Source: Toxorhynchites rutilus septentrionalis (lineage: Eukaryota; Arthropoda; Insecta; Diptera; Culicidae). From it: a stretch of DNA of 64,000 nucleotides. The notes under the pieces are model-generated. The model was not told the origin of the DNA. It saw only the letters and a program-made list of their open reading frames with translations, and did not search any database. Both the position numbers and the translations under genes were made by a program. Of this stretch, positions 52,197 to 63,120 are shown in pieces. Location of the stretch: assembly GCF_029784135.1 (NCBI RefSeq), contig NC_073746.1:290361089-290425088 (forward strand), written 5' to 3'. Position 1 is the first letter of the stretch. Each line of letters opens with the position of its first letter.

Positions 52197-53715
52197 GTTC
52201 TATTAAAAACACAACAATAATCATTTCAACTTTCTCCGCTGTTCGGTGGTCCAACTGAACAATGGAAAAACAGAAGGAATACTTTTACGCCCAAAATGGC
52301 AACTGTGTAATGTACTATTTATAGATACGACAAAAACATGTGACATGTACATGATTAATCCGGCTCTATTACAGCTAAAATGCTCATGAGCTTAAATAAA
52401 TATACAAATGGAAGAGAGAAAAAATATTTTCCACGAGGCATCTACAAAAACATACGAATGCAAACTTATGTGAAATAGCAACTGGTATGCGCCAATTATC
52501 ATTTAACATAACCTTCCTCTTGATTTATTTTAGTAACGACGATTATCGTTGAAATATCTTTTCTGCATTTATATTTTTTTACAGCCGAAAATTACGGTTA
52601 ACCACTTGACACTAACATAAATACAATAACGAATCGGTTGTTGCCCTTACTAGCCAGAAGAATGCACGCATACCACCTGCATGTATTCCACATGGTAAGA
52701 TAGTATTCAGCACACGGGTGATCATGTGAGTGTTAAACAGACGCCTGCCTTTATATTTATGTCCACCACTGTACCACCACCGATACCTACGCGAATATGC
52801 GCATTCTCGCATTGTCGCGTAAAGTGAACCGTTAGAGCGGAGTTCTCAATATTCCACAAAATGATAATACTTATCTTACCCATTTCTGATGTTTTGTTCA
52901 ACAATAGTTTATTTTATCTGGTGGGTTGAAACTTAAAAGACAAACTGAACTTGCTAGTTGGGCAGTAAATACGTAGTTCAAGTTTTGACCGGAAAGTAAC
53001 GAATTTGATTATATTTATTTTTTCATCGATAACATTTGGTGAACAACTTCTATTTCCTTCAAGATGGGATTTAGCGATAATGTTGCCGTGGGAATAAATT
53101 GATTATAGATGGCATATAGTGAATTTGAACATCTGTCGAGACGAAAGCTCTATTTTTATTTTCCATTACAATATAATGAAATTTGTGTTTGAAACTTATC
53201 GAATGTTCCCAAATATAATTAGAATTGAAAAAAAGTAATGATAAAATGATTCGGGGATAATTTCAGAATTTCACGAATAGTTTGACAGACACAACGATGT
53301 TGTTCATATCGTCACGACCATCGATTGAGTGCCGTACAAATTGCCATCAATGCGTTTCAACTACAGTGCCTCAAACTCGTAATCGTACTCCACCATGCAG
53401 ATCTCTTTTCTCTTCTGTTGAAAGTCGAAAACAAGTTTTCGGAACATTCTATTTAGATAGAGTAATAGTATCATATGAGAGTTAAAATGTTTGCTGTCTG
53501 TTTTCAGAATAATGATTTCTATTTCTCAAAAATGGCAAATGTATGTGCTAATGTATGAAAATTGACTCAAACTCACTGGTCGTACGCTGGTTGAAATCTC
53601 AACCGTGCCGGAGACGAATGAATCGGAAGCTCCGTAAGTCTCCGTTAACAAAGAACAGAAGAAGAATCATCATTTATAGAGGCGAATCAACTTTGTAGTT
53701 TAAAGCCTCTATAAT
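52197..53715. other. About 1.5 kb without recognised features
   Basis: AT-rich, short frames only, none with a domain. Near 53.66-53.71 kb a GGCGAATCAACTTTGTAGTT phrase is part of a short repeat shared with 32.3 and 47.4 kb. Confidence 0.35.
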
Positions 53716-53716
53716 A

Positions 53717-54200
53717 CAGGGTCTTTCAGATTAAACGTTCACGCAAAAAAAATCGAATAGCTCCTTATCATTTTATTCCGCTCCGTCGATGGTTACACCG
53801 CATTCCCCACTTCGGGACGATAATATTCAGCTACTCGTTCAATCTGATCGGATGGTTTTTAGTGTCAAGATGTACAATTTACAAGAACGTGTATTTTTAT
53901 TCAAATCGTATTACTCAAGCAACCGAAGCCTTAATGAAACTTTGTCCTCTTATGGTAAGAATTTCAACATTTCTCGTCGTCGATTACTTCCTCTGAGGGT
54001 ACGTGAAGGACCGTTGCTATATTGATAAGCCACAAAATTTGGAAGAACTTAAAGAAGAAATAACTTGGATTTTCAACAACATCAAAGTCGCAATGTTAAA
54101 GTTGCGCATGAAGAATTTTGTTCACCGTTTAAAACACGTTATCGGAAAAAGGGCTAGTCATATCGAAAATCCATCCATACATACAAACATTTTGAAGCGT
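53717..54200 (+). pseudogene. Internally deleted transposase of the mariner/IS630 group
   Basis: TACAGGGTCTTTCAGATTAA at 53717 looks like a transposon end. MYNLQERVFLFKSYYSSNRS (from about 53869) is the N-terminal opening of a transposase family whose C-terminus typically reads as the segment here at 54009-54150: YIDKPQNLEELKEEITWIFN and VAMLKLRMKNFVHRLKHVIG. The whole catalytic domain between them is missing and the two parts are in different frames. No matching right end was found. Identity to a named family is not certain. Confidence 0.6.
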
Positions 54201-54360
54201 TGGAGGATATATGATTTTATTTACTCATTTGACGCTTCAAGACACGAAAAGGCATGGTTTCTGCCGAAAATTAAATGCTTTCTGGCAACGCTAGTTTGGG
54301 TGTTTGCTAGTTTGGGGTTTAATGATTAGGCATAGTTTTGATAACATCTAACCTTTTTAG

Positions 54361-54409
54361 ATGCAGCTTCAAACAAATGATTAGTAAGCATACGGTAGTC
54401 TTACGTCAA
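54361..54409 (-). repeat. Solo GACGTAG-family end
   Basis: CAAATGATTAGTAAGCATAC, then GGTAGTCTTACGTCAA matches, inverted, the left border of E5 and the right border of E2. The body is missing. Confidence 0.6.
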
Positions 54410-54577
54410 CCATGGGGTCACAAATATAATATAAGCCGGGATATTTCCAATCACTTTCACCAGAACCTTAAAATCGTATCGCACTGGGCTCGCATATGAA
54501 AAATTGAAAATATTTCAGTAGACTTTTCAGTAAAAATAGTACAGGTCGTACTAGATTATATACGATTCGATTATATA

Positions 54578-55874
54578 AAGGGTGTGTCACATTAAATTGC
54601 ATCACGGAAAAAACGCTGTAGAAATTCGCCACGTAGACCGATCCTTTTGAAAATTTTAGACAGTAAAATAAAAACTATTAAACAACTTTTGGCATTTTCT
54701 TTTTATTCATACTCCAAGCCCAAGCCCGTATGCTCGCACCTTCCTCTTTACCCCGTCCATAAGGTTCTGTACAACGTCAGGTTGTAGTTTTTCTTGAACA
54801 GAAATCCATTTTCTCTTGAAGTCCGCCTCTGATTTGACAACTTTTGGGTTCTTCCGGAGGGCCTGCTTCATAATCGCCCAATATTTCTCTTTTGGGCGAA
54901 GCTCCGGCGCGTTGGGCGGGTTCATTTCCTTTGGCACGAAGGTGACCCCGTTGGCTTCGTACCACTCCAACACGTCCTTTGAATAGTGGCACGAAGCGAG
55001 ATCCGGCCAGAAGATGGTCGGGCCCTCGTGCTGCTTCAATAGTGGTAGTAAGCGCTTCTGTAGGCACTCCTTAAGGTAAACCTGCCCATTTACCGTGCCG
55101 GTCATCACGAAGGGGCGCTCCGCTTTCCGCAAGAGCAGATCGCTTGCCACACCATGTACTTTTTGGCAAACTTGGATAGTTTCTGCTTGCGAATCTCCTC
55201 CGGAACGCTGAATTTGTCCTCTGCGGAGAAGAACAACAGGCCCGGCAGCTGACGAAAGTCCGCTTTGACGTAGGTTTCGTCGTCCATTACCAGGCAATGC
55301 GGCTTCGTCAGCATTTCGGTGTACAGCTTCCGGGCTCGCGTCTTCCCCACCATGTTTTGCCTTTCGTCGCGGTTAGGAGCCTTCTGAACCTTGTATGTAC
55401 GCAGGCCCTCCCGCTGCTTGGTCCGCTGGACGAATGAACTTGACAAATTCAGCTTATTGGCGACATCCCGGACCGAACTTCTCAGATCACGTCTTAACTG
55501 CTTAACTACGCGCTTGTGATCTTTTTCACTGACGGAGCATCCATTTTTGCCGTTCTTCACCTTCCGGTCGATGGTTAGGTTCTCGAAGTATCGTTTTAGT
55601 ACTCTGTTGACCGTGGATTGGACGATTCCCAGCATCTTACCGATGTCCCGATGTGACAACTCCGGATTCTCGGAATGAGTGCACAGGATTAATTCACGAC
55701 GCTCTTTTTCGTTCGACGACATTTTTTCAAATTCACGAAAAATTGACAGTGAAGCATGGCCAACGTGATCTATACACTCTTATCTGATTATAAGCGAAAG
55801 CTGAAGATATAATTCCTAAAAATTAAATTTCTACAGCGTTTTTTCCGTGATGCAATTTGATGTGACACACCCTT
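54578..55874 (-). mobile_element. ITmD37E (DD37E) transposon, second subfamily
   Basis: 1297 bp between TA at 54576-54577 and 55875-55876. The inverted repeats are 49 bp with one mismatch, starting AAGGGTGTGTCACAT. This is a different terminal sequence from the DD37E element at 30941-32245, and the proteins differ as well. One transposase gene with a single frameshift lies on the minus strand. Confidence 0.94.
54707..55722 (-). pseudogene. DD37E transposase with one frameshift
   Basis: The start is ATG 55720-55722 (MSSNEKERRELILCTHSENP). First helix-turn-helix LSHRDIGKMLGIVQSTVNRV; second SVRDVANKLNLSSSFVQRTK. The catalytic triad is LVMDDETYVKAD, FWPDLASCHYSK and LRPKEKYW, with 37 residues between the last D and the E. 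After AICSCGK (about 55120) one base is missing and the frame shifts; downstream it reads RPFVMTGTVNGQVYLKECLQ and ends with VRAYGLGLGV at 54707. The summed length is about 339 residues, normal for the family. All catalytic residues are present on either side of the shift. Confidence 0.93.
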
Positions 55875-56003
55875 TATTTACAATTTTCTACTCGATTATA
55901 TACAGTTTAAGGATATATGTTTTCGCATGTTTCGGATATGACTATAAAAAAAAGATGAATAATAGATGTGAATAATATACATATTTCAATAAGAATACAT
56001 ATA

Positions 56004-56396
56004 CAGGAAAACCTGTTTTTGTGCGGTCTTTTTTATGCGAATTTTTTTTTGTGCAATTTTCTGTTCTTGTGCTTTTTTCTGTGCGATTTTTTTTATGCGG
56101 TATATAAAAAGGAGCATATTTAAGTTATCGTCCATTTAGTTTTTTTCGATGTTTTATATGCATATGCAACAAAAAGCACAACACAGTCACGCGCGATCGA
56201 ATAGGTAAACTGTCCCTTCGCAAAGCAGGGAAACAAAAGGAAATCGTGAACCGTGAACGGCGTGAATTTGAGTTATTTTCTTAGGGGAAACAATTGTAGG
56301 GGAAAATTGAAAAAAATTGTTTTTAAAGCTACTGGTGAAGTTTCGCACGATTTTTTATGCGGTCCCTATCCCCCGCACAAAAAAAATGTTTACCTG
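56004..56396. mobile_element. TA-flanked MITE
   Basis: 393 bp with TA at both sides. Ends CAGGAAAACCTGTTTTTGTG and, inverted, CAGGTAAACATTTTTTTTGT, then GCGG. The interior repeats ATTTTTTTTATGCGGTATAT-like phrases. The terminal pattern suggests a Tc1/mariner-mobilised element; no coding sequence. Confidence 0.72.
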
Positions 56397-56719
56397 TACA
56401 TCAAAATTATTCACGTGTTATTTCACAAATATCTGGTATATGTTATGTAGCATCGAAAAAAATGCTCCACATAATCTGATCGAGATCTCGATAAACCCAA
56501 CAAATATTCGCAGAAATTTTTCTACTTATTCTACTGCTGCATTCTGCTTTTTCTGCCGATAGATTCTATCATACACATAGTATTAGTATTAGTTTTCGCA
56601 GAAAACTAACATGAAATGAATCATAACGCCGAAAAAAATATTAATCTGTCCTTTTTAAAGCATTCTGCTCAATGGAGATCAACAAACAAAAATTTGAACT
56701 TTGTGTGTCTTTGCATTAA

Positions 56720-56928
56720 CACATTCGTCGCCCCGTCACCCACATATGGGTGACACTTTCCTAGTTCAAATTGGAAAGGATTTTTAAAACGAATTCGATA
56801 GAATATTGTTGTCAATCATTTTCAAATAAAATAGAATTTTGCTAGACTAAGTTTGATCTTCATTTAATAATTTATTCGCAAGTTAGGCTCCGCAAGAAAC
56901 TCAGAAAAGTCGCTTTGGGCGACGAACG
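56720..56928. mobile_element. TTAA-flanked MITE
   Basis: 209 bp between TTAA at 56716-56719 and 56929-56932. Inverted ends CACATTCGTCGCCC and CGTTCGTCGCCC. Inside the left end, CACCCACATATGGGTG is a short palindrome. Probably a piggyBac-type non-autonomous element. Confidence 0.7.
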
Positions 56929-56932
56929 TTAA

Positions 56933-58674
56933 TTTGATGCAGTGAACTAGCACTTTATTATTTATTATTGATGATTTTTTCTTCATTTCTCCAAGTATTC
57001 GAAATATATCATTAAACATAAGATTGTATACACTCTATGTAATTATGAAAATGTCAGTATCAGAAAATCGTCACTCAAACCAACCTATTAAAAGTTTCCC
57101 CTGACATGGCTGCTCGTGACACATGGATGCTAACGAGAAACCATTTGATCTTGAAGCCTTCGTATTACTCTTGCTCAGTATGAAGACAACACCAATGACG
57201 AAGAGAAGAAAATACACAGCAATTCACTCAAATTAACTATGAAAGTTTGTGCTGCCTGTTTCTTCGGAAGTTGGGTGGGCGAAAATGTGAATATGAAGCC
57301 ATTGGAAACATACTGGGATCGAAGTGGAATGGTTTGACCTGTTGAGGTCATTCGAATATCAATAGAACTCAATGCTTTAATGTGCCATGAAACAACATTT
57401 CGTTTCGAAAGGACACATGCAACATACATTAATAAAAATTGCCTCTTCGCAAGAATAAAAACAAACGAACAAATGAATGCAAATTAAGTAATTAGGGGTA
57501 CGCTTTTTCGCCTCGCATCCCTTATGTGGAGCAAATTGAGCAAACTGCGGCAACTGCAACTTTTTCAGTCCGTCCAGTTTTCAATTCCACAGCCAAGGCG
57601 GCGCACGTGAATTACGTGTGGGTAATAATGACCAAAACAAACCAACTTCCACTCCAGCCATTTGCATTACGTTGGAGGGCACCAGGTGCAGCCGGTGATT
57701 ATCGCTGGCTGCTCGGTTGCTACCATCCATCCTGATGAGAAAAAAAACACCCACATGATGCCCACACGCCCCAATGGAATGCGGCTCAATTACAGCAAAC
57801 GTGGTAATTCCTTCGGGATAGCGCCCGTGGCTAGAATCGCACGAATGGGAGGCATCAGGATCGGGGCGAGAGGAAATTAAATGAAAACCAATAAATCGGT
57901 TATGGTGAAATTGCAGCTAGTTGTGGAAAGTAACACAATTAACAGACTGAATCGGAATCGTGATTGGAATGAGTGTTATATTTGTACTCGAGTCAAATTG
58001 GGACAACCGTGGATTCTTATGAAATATTCAGTATTCAATCCAAAAACTCTACTCATCTAGTCGTATATAAAGGAACTGGGTGGAATAAGGACAGGTTAAG
58101 AAGAACTTCGCTTGTATTTATGAAATCTTATACTATTCAAAATCTCAATGCAGATTCAATCAACCGTTCGCCGATTTAACCCGTCACATGTTGCTCAAAA
58201 AAGTGATATCCCATGTTTTTGATGGTATAATAACAGACCGCTAATTTGAACATTTTTTGTGGTACAGGTAAAACAGACATATGGTGGGGGTAAGACAAAT
58301 TGGTAAAGTATTATACGAATCGTAGAGGTTTATCGCTCGCAAAGTAATAATTTTATTTAACTACGATAAGAAGTCATTTAAATCATTTCGAATGAAGCAT
58401 TATGGAAATTCAGGATAAAGTCCTCAATGCTGCACCGTTTCATTCTGTTCAAAATATATTACCCACTTAAAATTCTATACCTCTATCAAAACACCCGTTT
58501 TAAGATTATTGCGAAACAATTTTCAGCGAACGAAGTATAGACTATCCATAGAAGCTATAAACAAGTGAAAACAAAAACTTGTTAGACTAATTATAGGAAA
58601 AAAGAGTTTTTTTTATTGTTACTCGAACTAACAACTTGAAAACACTTTGTCTAACATTCTTGTTGTAAAAGCAG
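56933..58674. other. About 1.7 kb without recognised features
   Basis: 57.5-57.9 kb is less AT-rich and holds frames of about 70 codons, none with a recognised domain. No transposon ends seen. It could be unique host sequence. Confidence 0.35.
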
Positions 58675-61210
58675 CCACTCCATGCCAAACCGATATAGTG
58701 GTTCTCAGATTTTGTCAAAAGTGGTAATTTTGTTCTTTATCGCAAAACATTAGACCCGTATTTTTTTTTAATTAGGGTGCCATTTCCATTTTTGGGTGGC
58801 CCGAAAAATCAATATTTTCCACTTTTCCCAAAAATAACTTTTTTTTTTAAATTCATAACTTGACATAACATAACACTAAACTGATTTAGATGATATATAA
58901 ATCAAATTGAAGGAAATGAGCTAGTATTTCATTAAAAAATATAACTTGCAAAAAAAAAGGATTTTATCTTAATAATTATTGATTATCTTCGTTTTTTATT
59001 ATTTTCATGGCTTTGGACTAGAGAGCGCTATATTTTTCTTTCATATTTTTTCTTGAAAGCTGAGATTTTTTCACATAACATATCTCGATATCAAAGATGC
59101 AATTTTTTGATGTAGGACTACGTCTTACATTAAGGGTGCCAAATCAGAAAACTGGTCACGTTTCTATGAAATAAAGTTAACGTTAATAACTATTTTTGCT
59201 GATAACGGATTTTAACGATTTGCAAACCAATCGAATCGGAAATTTTCTAAGATTTGTTTTATATTATATACATTACAATCCCATAGTCCGTATATGGTAC
59301 AAATTGATGAAATTTGGAAGCATTCACATTTCCCCATACATTTGTTCTATCGATTTGTGTGCTTTCTCGAACAGAGCTGTCAATAACGGGCAGCATATGC
59401 TGCCACGAGAATAAAAACAACGAAGGGGGATAGCGAAAAGACAATATTTGCGAAGTAAACTCCACCCTTGCATGGTAAGTAAGCTGTTGCTAGCGCATAA
59501 GTATAGCATCTCCTCTGAGGAAAATTCTCAGAATCATTTTGTGCCCGAAACAACAAAGGTCGCTTATTCTGCTCGTTTTGTGTTTCCTGTTTCCCTTCGA
59601 GCTGTGAACGCTAGCGAATATTTCACTTTAAGTGTTTGGCTTTGTGGGTGTTGCTCGTTTTCGTTCCGCGAAACTTGAAACTTGTTCATTTCCTGTACAT
59701 GTGAATAGCACACCTTCGATACTTTTAGTTGCCATTCGTATTTGCTCTCGTGCGCATCGGCTCTGTTCTGATGCAACAAGTTCCTAACTTTGTTAACGAT
59801 TTTGACCGAGAGTCGAGGAACGATTTTTCCTAAACGGCCATTCTCGCGATGTTTCATTTTTATCGCTGCAACTGTGTGCATCTTTTGGACGCGTGTTTGA
59901 CGTTTGTTGAATGGCGATGCACGGAAGATGCCTCTCGTCAAATACTCAGTACAATGCGTGCATTGATATAAAGAAACAAATTACGACATATTACCAATTA
60001 GTGTATTGCTCTCGTAAAGCTAAGAAAGAATCGTTGTTTCTCGAAATGATTCTACAAAACCACGCATCTTTTCAGGGTCTCCGGAACTTTTTACTTAAGG
60101 GTTATTTATGAAATTTTGACGTATTCGCAAATAATATCCGATAAACAAACAAACAAATTACAAAAAAGGGGTGTCCTACGTTCTAAGCAGTCGATTCTCC
60201 GATTTTTTTTTTTTTTTTGTTTTTGAGATACGATTTTTCAAAGTTAACCTATGGTTCCATAAACAAATTTTCCCTCTTTTTCCACTACAAAAAATCATAA
60301 CTTTTGAACTACTGGACCGATCAAATGATCGACCTATCAAATTGAAGCTTATGAGTTAGTTTTCTTCGAGAAATTTTCGGTTTTGTAATTATTGATTGAG
60401 TTAGTTTTCATAGTTTTCTTGGTTAAAGATAGAGGGCGATATATATTATTGAGTTTTTCTGGAAAGCTAAGGTTTTTTTACATAATATATCCGAAAATCA
60501 GAGAGTATTTATTTTTCGTTTTCGAGTTATTATTTTGCAAATTTAACATGTTTTAAGTTTTGGTTAAATATTTCCATGGAACTAGACTAGACCTATGCGA
60601 CTAGGATCCAATCTTCCCGCAAGTGGGATATTTTTTTAAGAATGCTAGCTTATTGGCTCCATTTTAATATGTCGATCATCTAAGTCGGTTCCGTAGTTCA
60701 AGTGTTATGAATTTTTGCAAAAAATAATTTTTGAATAAAAGGGGAAACATGATTTTTCGGACCGCCGGTTAACTTTGAAAAATCATATCTCAAAAAAGAA
60801 AGAAAGAGCATATCTGATAACGAGATATGTTATGTAAAAAATTCTCAACTTTCAAGAAAAAATATAAAAAATACAGCGCCTTCTAGTCCAAAACAATAAA
60901 AAATTAAATAATTACGAAAATAAAATACATTTTGTCTCCTTTTTAATAAAAGGCTAGCTCATTGGCTTCAGTTTGATGTATCGATTATCTAAATCGGTTT
61001 AGTCAAAAGTTATTGATTTTATTAAAAATGTAATTTTTGTGAAAACGTGGAACAAATTAATTTTTCGGACAACCCTAAAATGGAATAGGGTGCCCATTGA
61101 AAAATAAAAAAATACGGGTAAAATGTTTTGCGATAAAGAACAAAATTAAAACTTTTGATGGAAATCTGAGAACCACTGTATCGGTTCGGCATAGAATGGC
61201 TGAAAGAGTA
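58675..61210. repeat. AT-rich hairpin-type repeat, split by a GACGTAG-family copy
   Basis: The left end CCATGCCAAACCGATATAGT is matched inverted by TGTATCGGTTCGGCATAGAA near 61178. GCAAAACATTAGACCCGTAT on the left faces ATACGGGTAAAATGTTTTGC on the right. Internal inverted pairs include GATGATCGACAT-type and GCTAGCTTATTGGCT blocks. AGAGAGCGCTATATTTTTCT is a unit shared with 21.9 kb. The copy is interrupted at about 59104-60200. Non-coding. Confidence 0.65.
59105..60200 (-). mobile_element. GACGTAG-family repeat, copy E9, inside the hairpin repeat
   Basis: Left border TTTGATGTAGGACTACGTCT, then ACATTAAGGGTGCCAAATCA, the inverse of the E7 right end. It continues with TTAACGTTAATAACTATTTTTGC and CATTTGTTCTATCGATTTGT, shared with E4 and E7. 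The right border is vague, near the T run at 60204. The hairpin repeat resumes at TTTGAGATACGATTTTTCAA. A 125-codon minus-strand frame (59564-59941) has no recognised domain. Confidence 0.6.
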
Positions 61211-61570
61211 TATCTAAAAAAATTGTATAAATTTCGAAATACAATGTTGCAGAAGGAGAATCGCGACCAATATTGTTTATCACTTTGGGTATAATTTTAG
61301 AATTCAAATTTAAATTATCACTTTCAGTAGAAAGTTTCGTTGCCCTTGAAAATGCCTGATTGTTTGTGTGAAGATGCAGCTGAAGATGCTTGAATTTTGC
61401 TTTTGCGACAACAACGTCGAAATATATCTCATTATGCCAATGACATGCATTGCACTACGTATTCGTTACGAAGGCTATCGCAACGGTCTTTTTCTTTTGA
61501 CACACACACAAACGGTCACAGGTAATTATATATTTGTTCACATTTACCTCTTCAATATATCAATTTTTTT

Positions 61571-61990
61571 ATAATTCGTTTATTTGTACAGGCCCAGCTA
61601 CATAAGTTTAGAGGAGCCAAATTCTAAATCTAATTCTAGTAATAGAGCATATTTAAAATTTATTTTATTCTACGATCAATGGGATGGGGAACCGATTACT
61701 CGCGGACGTCTCGAGGTTAGTAGGGCGATATTTTTTATCATGGAGAGAAAGGGACCTAAGGATATTTGGCCAATGCTGATGATTAAACAAGGAGATCGAT
61801 AGTTTTGAGAATAAGATACATTTGGGAAACGTAATCAAGGTCTAACCGAGCCAAAACAACACCGGCACATTGAGTTATTTCCCTCGGGCCCGAAGGGAGT
61901 TTTCTAAACTTGTTCTGGCTACAAAATACATGACCACAAGATACATGCGCGACCTCACAATATGCTCGATGTACAGTATTTATATAGGCG
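61571..61990 (-). mobile_element. 5'-truncated I-clade copy (end of ORF2 and 3' UTR)
   Basis: On the minus strand: YIEHIVRSRMYLV, then VARTSLENSLRARG, then ARLDLDYVSQMYLILKTIDL, which matches the last 60 residues of the I-clade ORF2 (SNLENSLRARGRQP, ARLDLDYMSHIYVFLKAIDL) with frameshifts. The 3' UTR follows with CGCGAGTAATCGGTT and CAAATAAACGAATTATAAA. The truncation point is just upstream of the terminal C/H cluster. Confidence 0.88.
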
Positions 61991-62668
61991 AAGGGTGGTA
62001 GAGACGAACACATTAAGTGAAAGTTGATTTTTTTCTCGAATTTTATTTAAAATATGTAGCTTATGTGGAAAAGAAGGATACTCATTGAAAAGTTATGTTC
62101 TTAAATTCAAGTTGATGTACTCAACAGGTTTTGCAGATCCTTAAATAGATCTTACAAATGATTGAATAAAATGGCTTGACTAAAATCATCCAAAAGGGCC
62201 TTGTAATCAGAGGAAAACCAGCCCAGGAGGCTGAAAGCCTCTCAAATAAATAATGAAAAAGGACCTGGTAATTTTTCTCATTTTTTCATGCCTTAAATAG
62301 CTTCCGGCATCTGGAATGACAGATCCGGACTACTTTTAAACAACCGCTAAGCTAGGCTTTTCCAGGCATCTGAATTGGTTTATTGAAAGAATACTCCGTA
62401 TTTTTCGATCAGTTTGAAAGCCAATTTTCCATCAATCTCTGCTCTAGGTCGAGGAGATGTCGATACTTACAACTTCTGTCACTTCCATTTCAATCTTCTT
62501 GTTCTTCCTGCTGACCCAGTTGTGCACACGTCTTCCCATGACTTCCGGCTGATCTTGCAAACGTAGTTAGCGGGCAGCTGTTGAGAAAAGGATGGCATAA
62601 ACAAATTGTTTTCAAAGCAACATGTTCGTCTTCGGTGGAGCATCCGTCTTTCCCGGCCTGATTAGTAT
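61991..62668. other. Spacer without recognised gene
   Basis: AT-rich at first, then mixed composition; no domain or transposon end recognised. Confidence 0.35.
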
Positions 62669-62920
62669 TTTGACGTAGGACTACGTCTTTCATTTCTATA
62701 CCGGGGTGTAAAATCAAAGTTTCGAAAACGAAAGCGTTACGCCGGAGACCGAGATTTTGAGCGTTAATAGCTCCTAAGCAACTGAACGAAATGGTATGAT
62801 AAACACTTCATTTGAAAGATAAAATGTCTACGCGTTCTATACGTGTTACTTTCTGATCAAAAAACTTGTTTCAATAGTCTTAAAATTGCTTTCAAAACAG
62901 GCTATTGAAATCAACAATCG

Positions 62921-62960
62921 GTATAAAAGCGAGCGCCGCTCGGAAATCTACTCAGTTCAA
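62921..62960 (+). promoter_or_regulatory. Candidate RNA polymerase II core promoter (TATA and initiator)
   Basis: GTATAAAAGCGAGCGCCGCT starts at 62920 and provides a consensus TATAAAAG. An arthropod-type initiator TCAGTT occurs about 29 bp after the TATA box (62952-62957). The spacing is as expected. The first downstream ATG (62978) opens only six codons; the ATG at 63018 opens a 64-codon frame that has no recognised domain. Sequence evidence for transcription only, none for a product. Confidence 0.55.
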
Positions 62961-63120
62961 ATTGAACAGCGATTGGAGCATGTTGTCGCTGTTGTGGTGA
63001 AGCTCTTCGTTTATCATGAAAGCGCGGATGAACGGTGTCACCAAGAGACTGTTTGTGTACCTTAGGCCAGAAGGGAATCCATCAGGAGGAGAGTGGTGCC
63101 TCAAACGGTTCCCCGGGAAG

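Noticed and set aside
57526..57880. A host exon in the less AT-rich stretch
   Set aside because: Frames of about 70 codons have no domain, and no splice-site-bounded frame with convincing coding character could be argued by eye.
59564..59941. A 125-codon basic minus-strand frame as a gene
   Set aside because: It lies inside a non-coding GACGTAG repeat and is not kept open in the sister copies E4 and E7; composition alone can explain it.
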